Assembly: GCA_963815285.1 (NCBI GenBank)
Contig: CAWFGB010000002.1
Location: 62,001-126,000, forward strand
Length of the DNA: 64,000 nucleotides
Reading direction: 5' to 3'
DNA from: JACCSI01 sp963815285
Lineage (GTDB): Bacteria > Acidobacteriota > Vicinamibacteria > Vicinamibacterales > UBA2999
Part shown: one piece after another, positions 7,581 to 16,143 of the stretch
How the letters are laid out: each line of letters opens with the position of its first letter
How positions within the stretch are numbered: the first letter of the stretch is position 1
Notes under the pieces: generated by a model
Seen by the model: only the letters and a program-made list of their open reading frames with translations
Told to the model about the DNA's origin: nothing
Database searches by the model: none
Translations under genes and position numbers: made by a program

Positions 7581-8501
7581 TCAGGTCTCCGGCGGCGGGT
7601 GCGCGACCGGTTCCCGGTACGGGGCGAAGTAGCCCTTTCGACTGCGCAGTTTGATGTCCGGCCTGAGGACCTTGATCTGGACCTCGCGCCAGTTGCCGTC
7701 CCGCGCGGCGTTGGTGGACGTATACCCGAGTTGGTACTGCGCGGCGATTTCCGCGAGCACCTTCTCGTAAGACTCGTCGAGGTCGTCGAGCGACGATGGG
7801 AAGAACGCCTGGCCGCCGGTTGCCTCCACCATCTGCTGCAGGCGCATGGTCACCTCCGCGCGCATCCGGCCGGTGCGCTCGACCAGGCCGACTGCGTACA
7901 CCGTGACGTGTGAGGCCTTGAGCAGATCCATCAGTTCGGAAAACCGCAGCTCCGACCGCGAGTCGGCACCATCGGTATACATGACGAGGATGGTACGCCC
8001 GCTTTGGCGGCTGGCGCCGTCGAGATACACGCCGAGCGCATCGTAAAGCGCCGTCCAGCCTCCGGGCTTTCGCATCCGGATGCGCTCGACGAGCCGGGCG
8101 AAATCGCGCTGCGGATATCGCGTGACCCGCACTTCGGTATCGAAATCCACGAGCGTGATGTCCTCAGCCTCGGGCACCAGGTTGAGGAAGCGGATGGCGG
8201 CGCTGCGCGCGAGCGTCAGGTCCCGCTCCATGCTGCCGCTGGTGTCGAGCATCAGCCCAAGATGCGCCGCCGGCCCCTCGCCGGTCCCGAGGCCGCGTGT
8301 GAAATGTGTGATGGTTTGCGGCTTGCCGTCCTCGAACACCTGGAAATCGGCCGCGGTCAGGTCGGTGACCAGCTTTCTCTGCCGATCAGACACGGTCACG
8401 CCGAAGGTGACCAGATCGATGCCCGCCCGGAAAGTCGGCTGCTTTTGCTCCGCCAGGAGCGTGAGCAACGCAGCCAGCACGAGAGAAATCGAGTATCGCA
8501 T
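7581..8501 (-). CDS. Secreted VWFA-domain protein of the 'Acidobacterial' type
   Basis: Encodes 306 residues. A hydrophobic N-terminal signal segment (residues 4-17) is followed by a short beta domain (DLVTFGVTVSDRQRKLVTDLTAADFQVFEDGK, given here in part) that is characteristic of the TIGR03436 family, abundant in Acidobacteriota. The von Willebrand A domain shows an intact MIDAS: DTSGS at 86-90, TALYDAL near 150 and YTDGAD near 174. The protein is probably periplasmic or surface-exposed and binds a protein ligand through a divalent metal. It stands 14 bases before the upstream edge of the uvrB region and is divergent from the DHH phosphoesterase gene. The ligand cannot be deduced. Confidence 0.88.
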   Translation of the reverse strand: MRYSISLVLAALLTLLAEQKQPTFRAGIDLVTFGVTVSDRQRKLVTDLTAADFQVFEDGKPQTITHFTRGLGTGEGPAAHLGLMLDTSGSMERDLTLARSAAIRFLNLVPEAEDITLVDFDTEVRVTRYPQRDFARLVERIRMRKPGGWTALYDALGVYLDGASRQSGRTILVMYTDGADSRSELRFSELMDLLKASHVTVYAVGLVERTGRMRAEVTMRLQQMVEATGGQAFFPSSLDDLDESYEKVLAEIAAQYQLGYTSTNAARDGNWREVQIKVLRPDIKLRSRKGYFAPYREPVAHPPPET

Positions 8502-8602
8502 CGCGCTGGAGGGGACGATAACACGGAGATTGAAGTGCTCGAGGTCTCTGAATCAACTGAGCGCCTGAGCTGCGAGGGCTCCCCCCGGGCGGGTGACGAG
8601 CG

Positions 8603-8608
8603 TATAAT
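8603..8608 (+). promoter_or_regulatory. Putative -10 element TATAAT upstream of the DHH gene
   Basis: A perfect TATAAT sits in the 160-base divergent region, 53 bases before the DHH phosphoesterase ATG. No convincing -35 hexamer stands 16-18 bases upstream. A 13-codon open frame (ATG 8624) lies between it and the gene and stops at TGA 8663-8665, overlapping the ATG at 8662. Confidence 0.35.
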
Positions 8609-8661
8609 TAAAGGTCGGCCGTTATGAGAACCCCCTGGACGGGGCACGAGACGCCACAGCA

Positions 8662-10062
8662 ATGAGGTGTCTTGCCATTTGTCATACGGAGTTGGTGGTG
8701 CGTCTGCTACAGGCGGTGCTCACCCCCGACTACGATCTCGATGTGTTGGTGGAAGGCCCGGCCTTGGCCAGCCGTTTCCACGACAGCCGCGTGAACGTCA
8801 GCGTCGGCGATGCCAAGCGTGTAGATACCTACGTGCGGGCCGCTGACGTCACCCCCGCCACGTGCATCATCGTCGAAGACAACGGCCGGCGTTCGCTGCG
8901 CAAGGTGATCCAGGCGATACGCGCGGCCGGCGGGACGCTCATCTGGGTGCTCGGAACGACTCCAGAGGATGCGCGGCGCGCCGACGCTCTCAAATCCGCC
9001 TTCCCCGAAGTCAACAGCCTGACCTTGGCCGAGCTGACCGGCCCGCCGCTGCAGCTCGAGCTCGGACGATCGGTGGATCGACAACGCGTCCAGCAGTACC
9101 AGCGTTATCTCTCCGATGCGGATCGCGTGCTGATCCTGCTCCACAATGATCCGGATCCCGACGCGGTCGCCAGTGGCCTCGCACTGCGCAATCTGCTGCG
9201 GCGCACCCGTCAGACGGCAATCATCGGCTGCATGTTTGGCGTGACCCGGCCAGAGAACCTGCGCATGCTCAAACTGCTGGATCTGCAGGTCGAGGTCCTC
9301 ACCGCCGCGCAGATCAAAAGCTTTGATCGCATCGCCCTGGTTGACGTGCAACCCCACTATTTTCCGGGGCTGCTGCCGCACGTCGATCTCGTGATCGACC
9401 ACCACCCGGAACAGGCCGGCTACAACGCGGTGTTCAAGGACATCCGGCCGCATTACGGGTCAACGTCCACGATCCTGACGGAGCACATGCGCGCGGTCGA
9501 CATCGACATCTCGGAGCGGACCGCCACGGCGATGCTCTACGCCATCAAGTCGGACACGTTGTTCTTCAATCGGCAGGCCAACCGCGCCGACCTCGACGCG
9601 TTCTCGTACCTGTATCCGATTGCCGACGCGACGATGATTCGCAAGATGGAAGGGTCGGAAATCACGGCCGAACGGCTCGACTTCGTGATCAAGGCGTGGC
9701 AACACGGCCGGATGGTCGAGCACGTCTTCTGCGCCTTCATCGGGGAGCCGGCGCGTGAGGACTTCATCCCCTACGTCGCCGACTTCTACCTGCAGCTCGA
9801 AAACGTGCAGTGGTCGGTCATCTCTGGCGTGGTCAACGATACGTTCGTCGTGTCGGTGCGCAATCTCGGCTACTCACGAAACGCGGGCGATTTCGTCCGC
9901 CGCTGGTTCAACGACATTGGCAGCGCGGGCGGTCATCGCACGATGGCGAAAGCGGTCGTGCCGCTCGAAGCATTCCAGCAGAAGTTCGGCACCTACGAAG
10001 GCAGCCGCATCAACCAGCGCATGCTGGAACTGGTACTCGCGTTTCTCCACGAGTACCGATAA
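8662..10062 (+). CDS. DHH-family phosphoesterase with N-terminal Rossmann-like domain
   Basis: Encodes 466 residues. Residues 1-135 resemble a TrkA-N/RCK_N-type Rossmann fold (CLAICHTELVVRLL, then CIIVEDNGRRSLRKVIQAI). Residues 150-310 are the DHH domain: HNDPDPDAVASGLAL (161-), ALVDVQPH, IDHHP (245-249) and GSTSTILTEHM; a DHHA1 domain ends with SAGGHRTMAKA near residue 425. DHH/DHHA1 enzymes with two metal ions hydrolyse short nucleotides or cyclic dinucleotides (NrnA or GdpP-like activity). The N-terminal nucleotide-binding-like domain suggests ligand control, and a role in nanoRNA or c-di-AMP turnover is an inference. It is a single gene, divergent from the VWFA gene. Confidence 0.88.
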   Translation: MRCLAICHTELVVRLLQAVLTPDYDLDVLVEGPALASRFHDSRVNVSVGDAKRVDTYVRAADVTPATCIIVEDNGRRSLRKVIQAIRAAGGTLIWVLGTTPEDARRADALKSAFPEVNSLTLAELTGPPLQLELGRSVDRQRVQQYQRYLSDADRVLILLHNDPDPDAVASGLALRNLLRRTRQTAIIGCMFGVTRPENLRMLKLLDLQVEVLTAAQIKSFDRIALVDVQPHYFPGLLPHVDLVIDHHPEQAGYNAVFKDIRPHYGSTSTILTEHMRAVDIDISERTATAMLYAIKSDTLFFNRQANRADLDAFSYLYPIADATMIRKMEGSEITAERLDFVIKAWQHGRMVEHVFCAFIGEPAREDFIPYVADFYLQLENVQWSVISGVVNDTFVVSVRNLGYSRNAGDFVRRWFNDIGSAGGHRTMAKAVVPLEAFQQKFGTYEGSRINQRMLELVLAFLHEYR

Positions 10063-10118
10063 AGGCCCCCCCAAAGATTCCCGGGATCACAAGGAACCTG
10101 TCTCACGCTAACCTTTGT

Positions 10119-11207
10119 TCAAGGGATGAGCTCGAAGAGCAGGATCGAGCCCTCTCGGGAGAGCGGTCGGAGCCTCAACTTGTGGCGTTCGAGTCGCTCG
10201 AGTAGGCCGGGAATCTGATCCGGCGCGTACAAGTCGAGGTGCACCGCCACGTAGCGCGCGCCGCGCTCGGATAGGATCCAGAGCGACTCCTCTGAGGGGA
10301 ACGACGCCAGCTGTCGCATCGTTTCGCGAAACGCCGGCGGGATGAAGTCGCTGTAGCCGTTTACCAGCGGTTGCCAATGGGCCGTCGAGTTCAGCATGTA
10401 GTCCGCGTGCCGCGGCAGGTCCATGGGTTGGTACCAGTAGGGGAACTCGGCGAGCGCACCGCGAGGCAGCGACGCAAGCATCTCGTAGGCCGCCGCCACG
10501 GGGGGCGCCTGGCGAAACTGCGTCAACGGCATTCGCGCGAGATCGACGACGGAGAGCACGATAAGGACCGTGATGGTCATCGCCGTATTCCGAGACCGCG
10601 CGACAAGGTCACGAATGACCCCGGCCGATAGTACGCACAACGCCAGGGTCACCAGCACACCCGCCCTTGCCGGCGCGCGCAGGAAGCCAAACGCCGGAAC
10701 GTAGTCATACATCACCCGGTAGAGGCCAGCCCGCGGGCCGAGCGCCAGCCAGAATCCGGCCACGCCAACGACCAGGTAAAAGAACCCGACGTCGTTCGCG
10801 CCGCCGCGCCACCCGCGGCGGATCAGCAGCAGCGCGCCGGTCAGCCCCAGCACAGCCGCCAGGACACCGGGAAACAGGACCTCGCTGTAGTTGCCGATGA
10901 ACGGGAGCCAGAGGCGATGGATCCACGCGGCCGAGGCTACAAACGCCGGCAGATTGGCCGAGTGCATCTCCGCGTCTCGAAGCGTGCGTCCGAACCCCCG
11001 GTTGGATATATCGAGATACGGCAGAAAAAACGGGAGCGTCAACGACATGCTCACGACGGCGGCGATCGCGGCGCCGACGATGTAAGCACGCCTCAGACCC
11101 AGGCGCCGGCTAAAACCGAACCACGCCAGGCCCAGGGCCACCAGCAACGCGCCAAACACGCCGTAGTAGCCGGAGCCAAGGGCCGCCACCCACAGGGCAA
11201 GCCCCAA
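10119..11207 (-). CDS. Polytopic membrane protein, C-terminal part of a frameshifted gene
   Basis: Encodes the C-terminal portion (about 362 residues) of an integral membrane protein: five or more hydrophobic segments (e.g. GVFGALLVALGLAWFGF, IVGAAIAAVVSMSLTLPFF, VLVTLALCVLSAGV) and a soluble C-terminal domain rich in Arg/Leu. The preceding N-terminal part (11110-11787) is in another frame. Removing one base at 11231-11232 fuses the two as FIDDRRDARAVGLGLALW, a clean continuation. The full protein would have around 11-12 membrane segments and a periplasmic domain, like YfhO or GT39-type glycosyltransferase-related proteins. A substrate cannot be assigned. The gene converges with the DHH gene across 56 bases. 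Confidence 0.72.
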   Translation of the reverse strand: MGLALWVAALGSGYYGVFGALLVALGLAWFGFSRRLGLRRAYIVGAAIAAVVSMSLTLPFFLPYLDISNRGFGRTLRDAEMHSANLPAFVASAAWIHRLWLPFIGNYSEVLFPGVLAAVLGLTGALLLIRRGWRGGANDVGFFYLVVGVAGFWLALGPRAGLYRVMYDYVPAFGFLRAPARAGVLVTLALCVLSAGVIRDLVARSRNTAMTITVLIVLSVVDLARMPLTQFRQAPPVAAAYEMLASLPRGALAEFPYWYQPMDLPRHADYMLNSTAHWQPLVNGYSDFIPPAFRETMRQLASFPSEESLWILSERGARYVAVHLDLYAPDQIPGLLERLERHKLRLRPLSREGSILLFELIP

Positions 11208-11787
11208 ACCGACCGCACGTGCGTCGCGACGGATCGTCGATGAAGCGGTGAAACTGCAGCATTACGAGGGGCAAGGTGCCGATGAACAGCAGTTGGACGT
11301 GAGCGGTGCGCGCAAAGACGTACGGGCAGAACGTGAACAGGATCGCGGTGACTCCGGCGGCGGCACGGCTCGCCGTCAAATATCGGACGAGGTAGTAGGT
11401 CGCGATGAAAGAAAGCACGAACGACGCAAGAAACGCCACGTTGTAAGTCGTGTAGGGGTTACGGGTAAGCAACCACGCTGGGGCTCCGATCAGACCCGCG
11501 AGCAGGTTCGCCTCCGAGTAGGCCAGGGTCTGCCGCTCGGGATAGAAGATGTTGGCGTCAAAGACGCGCCACGGCTCCGAGGTGAGCGCGTTGGCAACCC
11601 ACGACACCACCCAGATGCTCCATCGACCGTCATCCGTGTTGAGTCGACCGAGCCGGTCGATCTGGAAGGCCACCGGGTAGGTCAGGGCGATGGTCAGCAG
11701 TGCACCGATAGCCAGAACACAGACCGACTCCCTGGCGGCAACAACTGCACGCAAATTTGCCGTGTCCGGAGGAATGGTCGAACGCAC
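11110..11787 (-). CDS. Polytopic membrane protein, N-terminal part of a frameshifted gene
   Basis: The N-terminal fragment, starting at GTG 11787 (VRSTIPPDTANLR). It shows a first membrane helix (CVLAIGALLTIALTYPVAF), a periplasmic loop with LNTDDGRWSIWVVSWVANAL and DANIFYPERQTLAYSEANLL, and further helices. The loop 'D..W..W...al..p..lFdaNiFyP' is typical of YfhO-like or GT-C-type membrane proteins common in Acidobacteriota. The frame is correct to about position 11233 (HRFIDD); after that it reads into a nonsense Cys/Arg/Gly-rich tail until the stop at 11110. An upstream start at 11889 is less likely because it would overlap the small gene at 11848. Not a separate gene; see the C-terminal part. 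Confidence 0.68.
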   Translation of the reverse strand: MRSTIPPDTANLRAVVAARESVCVLAIGALLTIALTYPVAFQIDRLGRLNTDDGRWSIWVVSWVANALTSEPWRVFDANIFYPERQTLAYSEANLLAGLIGAPAWLLTRNPYTTYNVAFLASFVLSFIATYYLVRYLTASRAAAGVTAILFTFCPYVFARTAHVQLLFIGTLPLVMLQFHRFIDDPSRRTCGRFGACPVGGGPWLRLLRRVWRVAGGPGPGVVRF

Positions 11788-11847
11788 GGGGTCGAAAGTA
11801 TGACCTAACAGGCAGCAGAATTGCACGCATCCCTCAAAGGAGGGGCC

Positions 11848-12099
11848 ATGCCGCCACGTGGCGTCAAAAGTGCCAAGCGAACCCGTCAATACGAAAAAAT
11901 AAAATCCTCGGCGAGGACGCGAGGGCGCAGCACTGCGACTGCCAAGAGGATTGCCGCCGCGACGGTCAACAAGCAGCGAGCCGAAGCCGGAGAGACGAGG
12001 AGCAGCGGCCGATCCCGGAAGTCCGCGAAGAAATCGGCCACCAGACGCTCATTCGCGAAGAAGTCTTCCGCCAAAAAGAAGTCCTCCCGCAAGCGCTAA
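11848..12099 (+). CDS. Small very basic (Lys/Arg/Ser-rich) protein
   Basis: Encodes 83 residues, starting MPPRGVKSAKRTRQYEKI and ending in a Lys/Ser-rich tail (KKSSAKKKSSRKR). It has AAATVNKQ, the motif shared with small proteins often labelled 'plasmid stabilization protein' in Acidobacteria and Proteobacteria ('..r.A.ATVNKq'). About a third of residues are basic, as in histone-H1-like DNA-binding proteins. A strong Shine-Dalgarno AAAGGAGG at 11836-11843 stands five bases before ATG 11848, which makes this start secure. Its last 51 bases overlap the 3' end of the convergent SDR gene. Nucleic-acid binding is inferred from composition only. Confidence 0.72.
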   Translation: MPPRGVKSAKRTRQYEKIKSSARTRGRSTATAKRIAAATVNKQRAEAGETRSSGRSRKSAKKSATRRSFAKKSSAKKKSSRKR

Positions 12100-13044
12100 C
12101 GCAGACGCCGCCAGCAGCGGATGCCTGCTGGCGGTCGTGAACAGGCTCGGCCGCACCAGCCCGTCGTTGTGACCCCGTTCCCGTAGGTCCTCGCTTGGCT
12201 CGTGCAGCGCGTCGCGTTCGTAGCGCGGCTTGCCGCTATGCGTGCCCGGAATTCTGGTGTTGGCGGCGAACTTGTCGGTCAATCGTGGTCCCAACTTATT
12301 CATGGTCGAGACGACCTTGGCGGCTGAGCCGACGAATAAATCGCGGACCGGATGCGAGGCGCAGTGGAGGATCGCCTCCGCCACTGCGTCCGGCGAATAC
12401 ACCGGCGGGACTTGAGCAGGTACATCCTCGAGGTAGTTCTTGGCGTGTTCGGAGTAGGGTGTATCTATAAGGCCCGGCTTAATCAGGGAGACGGAGACCG
12501 GCGCGCCGTGGTACTCGAGTTCGGCTCGGAGCGCATCGGTCCACGCTTTGACCGCGTGTTTGGAGGCGGAATAGACACCCTGCAGGGGCACGGCCCGATC
12601 CGACACCTCGCTGCCGATGTTGATCAGCGTGCCGCCGTGGCCGACGAGGTGCTCGCAGGCGATCCGCGAACCATACACCACGCCCCAGAGGTTTGTGTCA
12701 ATCACGCGCTTCATGTCGTGAACTGAGACATCGAGGCAGCTGCCGTAGACGCTTCCTGCAGCGTTGTTGACCCAGGTGTCGAACCCGCCGTAGTGGCTGA
12801 GCGCCCGCTCGCGCACCCGCCGGACATCCCCCTCGACGCCGACATCGGCCACCACGTCGATCGCGTCTCCCCCTCGTCGCCGGATTTCGTCGACCAGCTG
12901 CCGCAGGGCATTGCTGCTGCGCGCCACGGCCACGACGCGCGCCCCGCGTTTGGCGGCGGTCCGGGCGGTCACCAGACCGATGCCGCTCGACGCGCCGGTA
13001 ATGACGATGACCTGTTCTGAAAGTGGCTTGAGCTGCAGCTTCAT
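12049..13044 (-). CDS. Short-chain dehydrogenase/reductase with C-terminal membrane helix
   Basis: Encodes 331 residues from ATG 13044 (MKLQLKPLSEQVIVITG). Classical SDR motifs are intact: cofactor-binding TGASSGIG, NNAAGSVYG, catalytic Ser in NIGSEVS and Tyr-Lys in YSASKHA. After the catalytic domain comes a linker with PRYERDALHEPSEDLRERG and a final hydrophobic segment (HPLLAASALALAGGLLFG), so the protein is probably tethered to the membrane by its tail. A GTG at 13074 with AAGGGG four to six bases upstream is an alternative start adding ten residues. The substrate cannot be predicted. The 3' end overlaps the small basic gene by 51 bases tail to tail. Confidence 0.88.
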   Translation of the reverse strand: MKLQLKPLSEQVIVITGASSGIGLVTARTAAKRGARVVAVARSSNALRQLVDEIRRRGGDAIDVVADVGVEGDVRRVRERALSHYGGFDTWVNNAAGSVYGSCLDVSVHDMKRVIDTNLWGVVYGSRIACEHLVGHGGTLINIGSEVSDRAVPLQGVYSASKHAVKAWTDALRAELEYHGAPVSVSLIKPGLIDTPYSEHAKNYLEDVPAQVPPVYSPDAVAEAILHCASHPVRDLFVGSAAKVVSTMNKLGPRLTDKFAANTRIPGTHSGKPRYERDALHEPSEDLRERGHNDGLVRPSLFTTASRHPLLAASALALAGGLLFGGRLLRE

Positions 13045-13093
13045 GCCCGACGTCGAAGCAAGGTTCTTGCCCACCTGTCCCCCCTTCCCTGTT

Positions 13094-14260
13094 CTAGCCT
13101 GCCAGCGCCTGATCCAGATCCTCAATAAGATCGGCGGGATCCTCGAGCCCAACCGACAATCGCATCATCCCCCGCGTCACACCGGCCTTCTCGAGTTCCC
13201 CATCGGTCATCCCGTACTGCGACGTGAGAATCGGCAAGCTGCACAGGCTCTCGGCGCCGCCGAGGCTCGCGGCGCGCTGGATGATCTTGAAACGGTCAAA
13301 CGCACGATAGGCCGCCGCCTGTCCGCCAACATCCACACACACCATGCCGCCGAAGCCGGACATCTGGCGCGCGGCAATCGCGTGGTCGGGATGGGAGACC
13401 AGGCCTGGATAGTAGACGCGCTCCACCGCCTTGTGTCCGCAGAGGAACTCGGCGATCGCCATCGCGTTAGCATTATGTCGCGCGATACGCAGCGGCAGCG
13501 TCTTCAGCCCGCGACTCAACGCATAGGCCGGCTGCGGATCCATGATGCCGCCGAGCAGGCGGCGGGCCTTGCCGATGGCGGCCAGTTGCGCTCGGGATCC
13601 GGACAAGACACCCCCGGTCACGTCGCTGTGCCCATTCAGATATTTGGTGACACTTTGCATCGACAGATCAATTCCCAGCTCGAGCGGCCGCTGGTTGATC
13701 GGGCTGGCAAAAGTGTTGTCGATGCAAGTCACCACGCCCGCGGCGCGACACGCGACGGCGATCGTTCGGATGTCGACACACCGCAAGGTCGGATTGATAG
13801 GAGTTTCGAACCACAAAACCTTGGTGCGCGAGCCAAGGACTGACGCCGGGTCTGCAAGCTGCTCAAGCGAGACGAAACGACGCGCCACGCCGAACTTGGG
13901 CAGCAGGTGCTCGATCAGGTGAAAGGTCCCGCCGTAGCTGGCGGCGCTGCAGACGACCTCGTCGCCTGACCGCAGCAGCGTGATGAGCGCCGTGGAGATG
14001 GCCGCCATCCCCGAGCTGAACAGCAACGACGCTTCGGCTCCGTCAGCCGCCGCGACCTTTTCCTCGGCCGCGACGACAGTCGGGTTCTCGTAGCGCGAGT
14101 ACAGGTACGCAGGAAGGCTGCCGTCCTGATAGCGCTCCACGTCCTGAGCCGATGCGAAGACGTAGGTGGATGTGGCGTAGATGGGTGTGGTGAGCGGCGT
14201 CGAGCCCCCAGTGGGAGTACGTTCGCCGCGATGAATGAGTTCGGTGTGGTTGCCTTTCAC
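13094..14260 (-). CDS. Cys/Met-metabolism PLP enzyme (cystathionine gamma-synthase/lyase family)
   Basis: Encodes 388 residues of the transsulfuration (gamma) family. The PLP site is visible: SSGMAAISTAL for phosphate binding, SYGGTFHL, CIDNTFASP with the pyridine-binding Asp, and the Schiff-base Lys in SVTKYLNGHSD. The C-terminal half ends with the family pattern RGMMRLSVGLEDPADLIEDLDQAL. Members interconvert homoserine esters, cysteine, cystathionine and homocysteine, or cleave methionine; the sequence alone does not separate metB, metC and megL. No linked met or cys genes are present. The gene is divergent from the FAD oxidoreductase over a 119-base region in which no clear operator was seen. 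Confidence 0.92.
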   Translation of the reverse strand: MKGNHTELIHRGERTPTGGSTPLTTPIYATSTYVFASAQDVERYQDGSLPAYLYSRYENPTVVAAEEKVAAADGAEASLLFSSGMAAISTALITLLRSGDEVVCSAASYGGTFHLIEHLLPKFGVARRFVSLEQLADPASVLGSRTKVLWFETPINPTLRCVDIRTIAVACRAAGVVTCIDNTFASPINQRPLELGIDLSMQSVTKYLNGHSDVTGGVLSGSRAQLAAIGKARRLLGGIMDPQPAYALSRGLKTLPLRIARHNANAMAIAEFLCGHKAVERVYYPGLVSHPDHAIAARQMSGFGGMVCVDVGGQAAAYRAFDRFKIIQRAASLGGAESLCSLPILTSQYGMTDGELEKAGVTRGMMRLSVGLEDPADLIEDLDQALAG

Positions 14261-14379
14261 ACGGTGAGCTTACACGGGGTGAGGGCGGGTGGGCCAGGAA
14301 GCGCGGAGACATGGAAGTAGACCTTCGCCGATTACGCCCGAGCCGCCTGTAACTGGTACACGCATATGATCGTCGTCCA

Positions 14380-16143
14380 GTGCCGTCGTACGACGCTGTT
14401 GTGGTTGGTGCCGGGCCGAACGGCTTGGCCGCTGCCGTCGTGCTGGCACAGGCGGGCCGCTCGGTGCTGGTGATAGAAGCCAAGCCCACGATCGGTGGCG
14501 GGTGCCGGACTGAAGACGTCACCTTGCCAGGTTTTCACCACGACATCTGCGCGGCAATCCACCCCATGGCCGTGGTGTCGCCGCTTCTGCGCCGACTGCC
14601 GCTCGAGCAATTTGGCCTGACGTGGGTGCAGGCGCCTGCGCCCCTCGCGCATCCCTTCGACGACGGGACCGCGGCGGTGTTGTACCAATCGGTCACCGCG
14701 ACCGGCGCAACGCTGGGGGCTGATGCCGCCGCGTGGGCAGGGCTGATGCGCCCGTTCCTCAGAGACGCCGACGCGCTCTTCGAGGAGCTCCTCAAGCCCG
14801 TCCGCATCCCACGCCATCCTTTTCGAATGGCGCACTTCGGCCTCCTCGGTCTGCGCAGTGTCGCCTCGCTGGTTCGCAGTCGCTTCGAGGGCGACAAGGC
14901 CAGGGCTCTTTTTGCCGGCTGTGGTGCTCATTCGTTTCTGGCCCTGGACGCCGCTGCTTCCGCCTCGTTCGGGCTCGTCCTCGCGCTCGTCGGTCATGCA
15001 ACGGACTGGCCATGTGCGAAGGGCGGCTCACAGCGAATTGTGGACAGCCTCGCGGCCTACTTGCAGTCGCTCGGTGGGCACATCGAAGTTGGCCGGGAGG
15101 TGCGCTCCTTTGCCGATATTCCGCCGTCGCGCGCCGTGCTGTTCGATGTCGCGCCGAGAGCGCTCGAGCGAATCGCCGGATCCGAGCTGCCCGCCGATTT
15201 CCGCCGTCAGCTGCTGGCCTTTCGCCATGGGCCAGGGGTGTTCAAGATCGATTGGGCGCTCAGCGGGCCGATTCCCTGGAAGGCGCCGGAATGCCTTCGC
15301 GCCGCAACCGTTCACCTTGGCGGCACGTTTGAGGAACTTGCCGCGTCGGAATACGCGGCGACGCACGGGCAGATTACGGAGCGGCCCTTCGTGCTGGTCG
15401 CACAGCAGAGTTTGTTCGACGACACGCGCGCCCCATCAGGTCAGCACACAGGTTGGGCCTACTGTCACGTGCCTCACGGGTCCACTGCGAACATGACCGA
15501 ACGGATCGAGCGGCAACTCGAGCGCTTCGCTCCTGGCTTCACAGATCTGATCCTGGCGCGGCGCACGATGAGCTCTACGGACATCGAGGTGCACAATGCC
15601 AATATGATTGGCGGCGACATCGGGGGCGGAGCCAACAACCTGGCACAGTTCGTCTTCCGGCCGACGCGACGCTGGGATCCGTACTCTACGCCCAACGCCC
15701 GGTTGTTTCTCTGTTCGAGTTCGACGCCGCCCGGCGGCGGCGTGCACGGCATGTGCGGCCATTGGGCGGCGATGAGCGCGCTGGGATCGGTGCTCGCTGA
15801 TGGCGCGCCGGTACTTTGTTCTGGCCCTGTTGCTCACCGCGTCTGGCGTCGTGGGGTTGTTGGCGCCCGGGTCCGTGTCGGATGTGTTGACCATCACGCC
15901 CGTCCACAGTGTCTTCCATCTTGCCTCCGGCGCGTGTGCCGGCTTCGCGGCAACCCGTGGCCTTGGTACGATGCGTCTATGGGGCAAAATCCTGGGAATC
16001 GGCTATCTCGCGCTGGCGATCGCGGGCTTCGTGATGGACTCCGGCACCCTTGCCTGGCTGCATCTCGGCATCGCGGCGCTCTTCCTCTATCACGCGTTGC
16101 TGGCCCCGCCGACACTCTGATTCGATCGCAGGTGCTCGCCTGA
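14380..16143 (+). CDS. Phytoene-desaturase-like FAD oxidoreductase with aberrant 3' end
   Basis: The frame encodes 587 residues. It starts at GTG 14380 with the dinucleotide-binding motif VVVGAGPNGLAAAVVLAQAG and continues through a domain typical of NAD(P)/FAD-dependent phytoene-desaturase-like oxidoreductases; the family ends with the motif GGGVHGMCGHWAAMSAL, seen near residues 450-468. Family members are usually about 470-500 residues, so the last 110 residues, which overlap the DUF4383-like gene in another frame and are rich in Arg/Cys/Pro, look like read-through. A TGATG stop/start at 15798-15802 fits the expected end if one base is missing just upstream. No carotenoid genes are nearby; the substrate is unknown. 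Confidence 0.82.
   Translation: MPSYDAVVVGAGPNGLAAAVVLAQAGRSVLVIEAKPTIGGGCRTEDVTLPGFHHDICAAIHPMAVVSPLLRRLPLEQFGLTWVQAPAPLAHPFDDGTAAVLYQSVTATGATLGADAAAWAGLMRPFLRDADALFEELLKPVRIPRHPFRMAHFGLLGLRSVASLVRSRFEGDKARALFAGCGAHSFLALDAAASASFGLVLALVGHATDWPCAKGGSQRIVDSLAAYLQSLGGHIEVGREVRSFADIPPSRAVLFDVAPRALERIAGSELPADFRRQLLAFRHGPGVFKIDWALSGPIPWKAPECLRAATVHLGGTFEELAASEYAATHGQITERPFVLVAQQSLFDDTRAPSGQHTGWAYCHVPHGSTANMTERIERQLERFAPGFTDLILARRTMSSTDIEVHNANMIGGDIGGGANNLAQFVFRPTRRWDPYSTPNARLFLCSSSTPPGGGVHGMCGHWAAMSALGSVLADGAPVLCSGPVAHRVWRRGVVGARVRVGCVDHHARPQCLPSCLRRVCRLRGNPWPWYDASMGQNPGNRLSRAGDRGLRDGLRHPCLAASRHRGALPLSRVAGPADTLIRSQVLA
15800..16120 (+). CDS. DUF4383-like small membrane protein
   Basis: Encodes 106 residues with about three membrane segments: YFVLALLLTASGVVGLLAPG, VHSVFHLASGACAGFAATRG and ILGIGYLALAIAGFVMD, then HLGIAALFLYHALLAPP. 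The 'N/H..fHl.sG..gf' and 'lHLgigalfly' pattern fits DUF4383-type small membrane proteins. Hydrophobic periodicity strongly supports this frame over the overlapping C-terminal extension of the FAD enzyme. The ATG overlaps a TGA in frame 0 (TGATG), suggesting an operon with the FAD gene whose stop has been lost or misread. The 3' end overlaps the convergent patatin-like gene by 31 bases. Function unknown. Confidence 0.65.
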   Translation: MARRYFVLALLLTASGVVGLLAPGSVSDVLTITPVHSVFHLASGACAGFAATRGLGTMRLWGKILGIGYLALAIAGFVMDSGTLAWLHLGIAALFLYHALLAPPTL

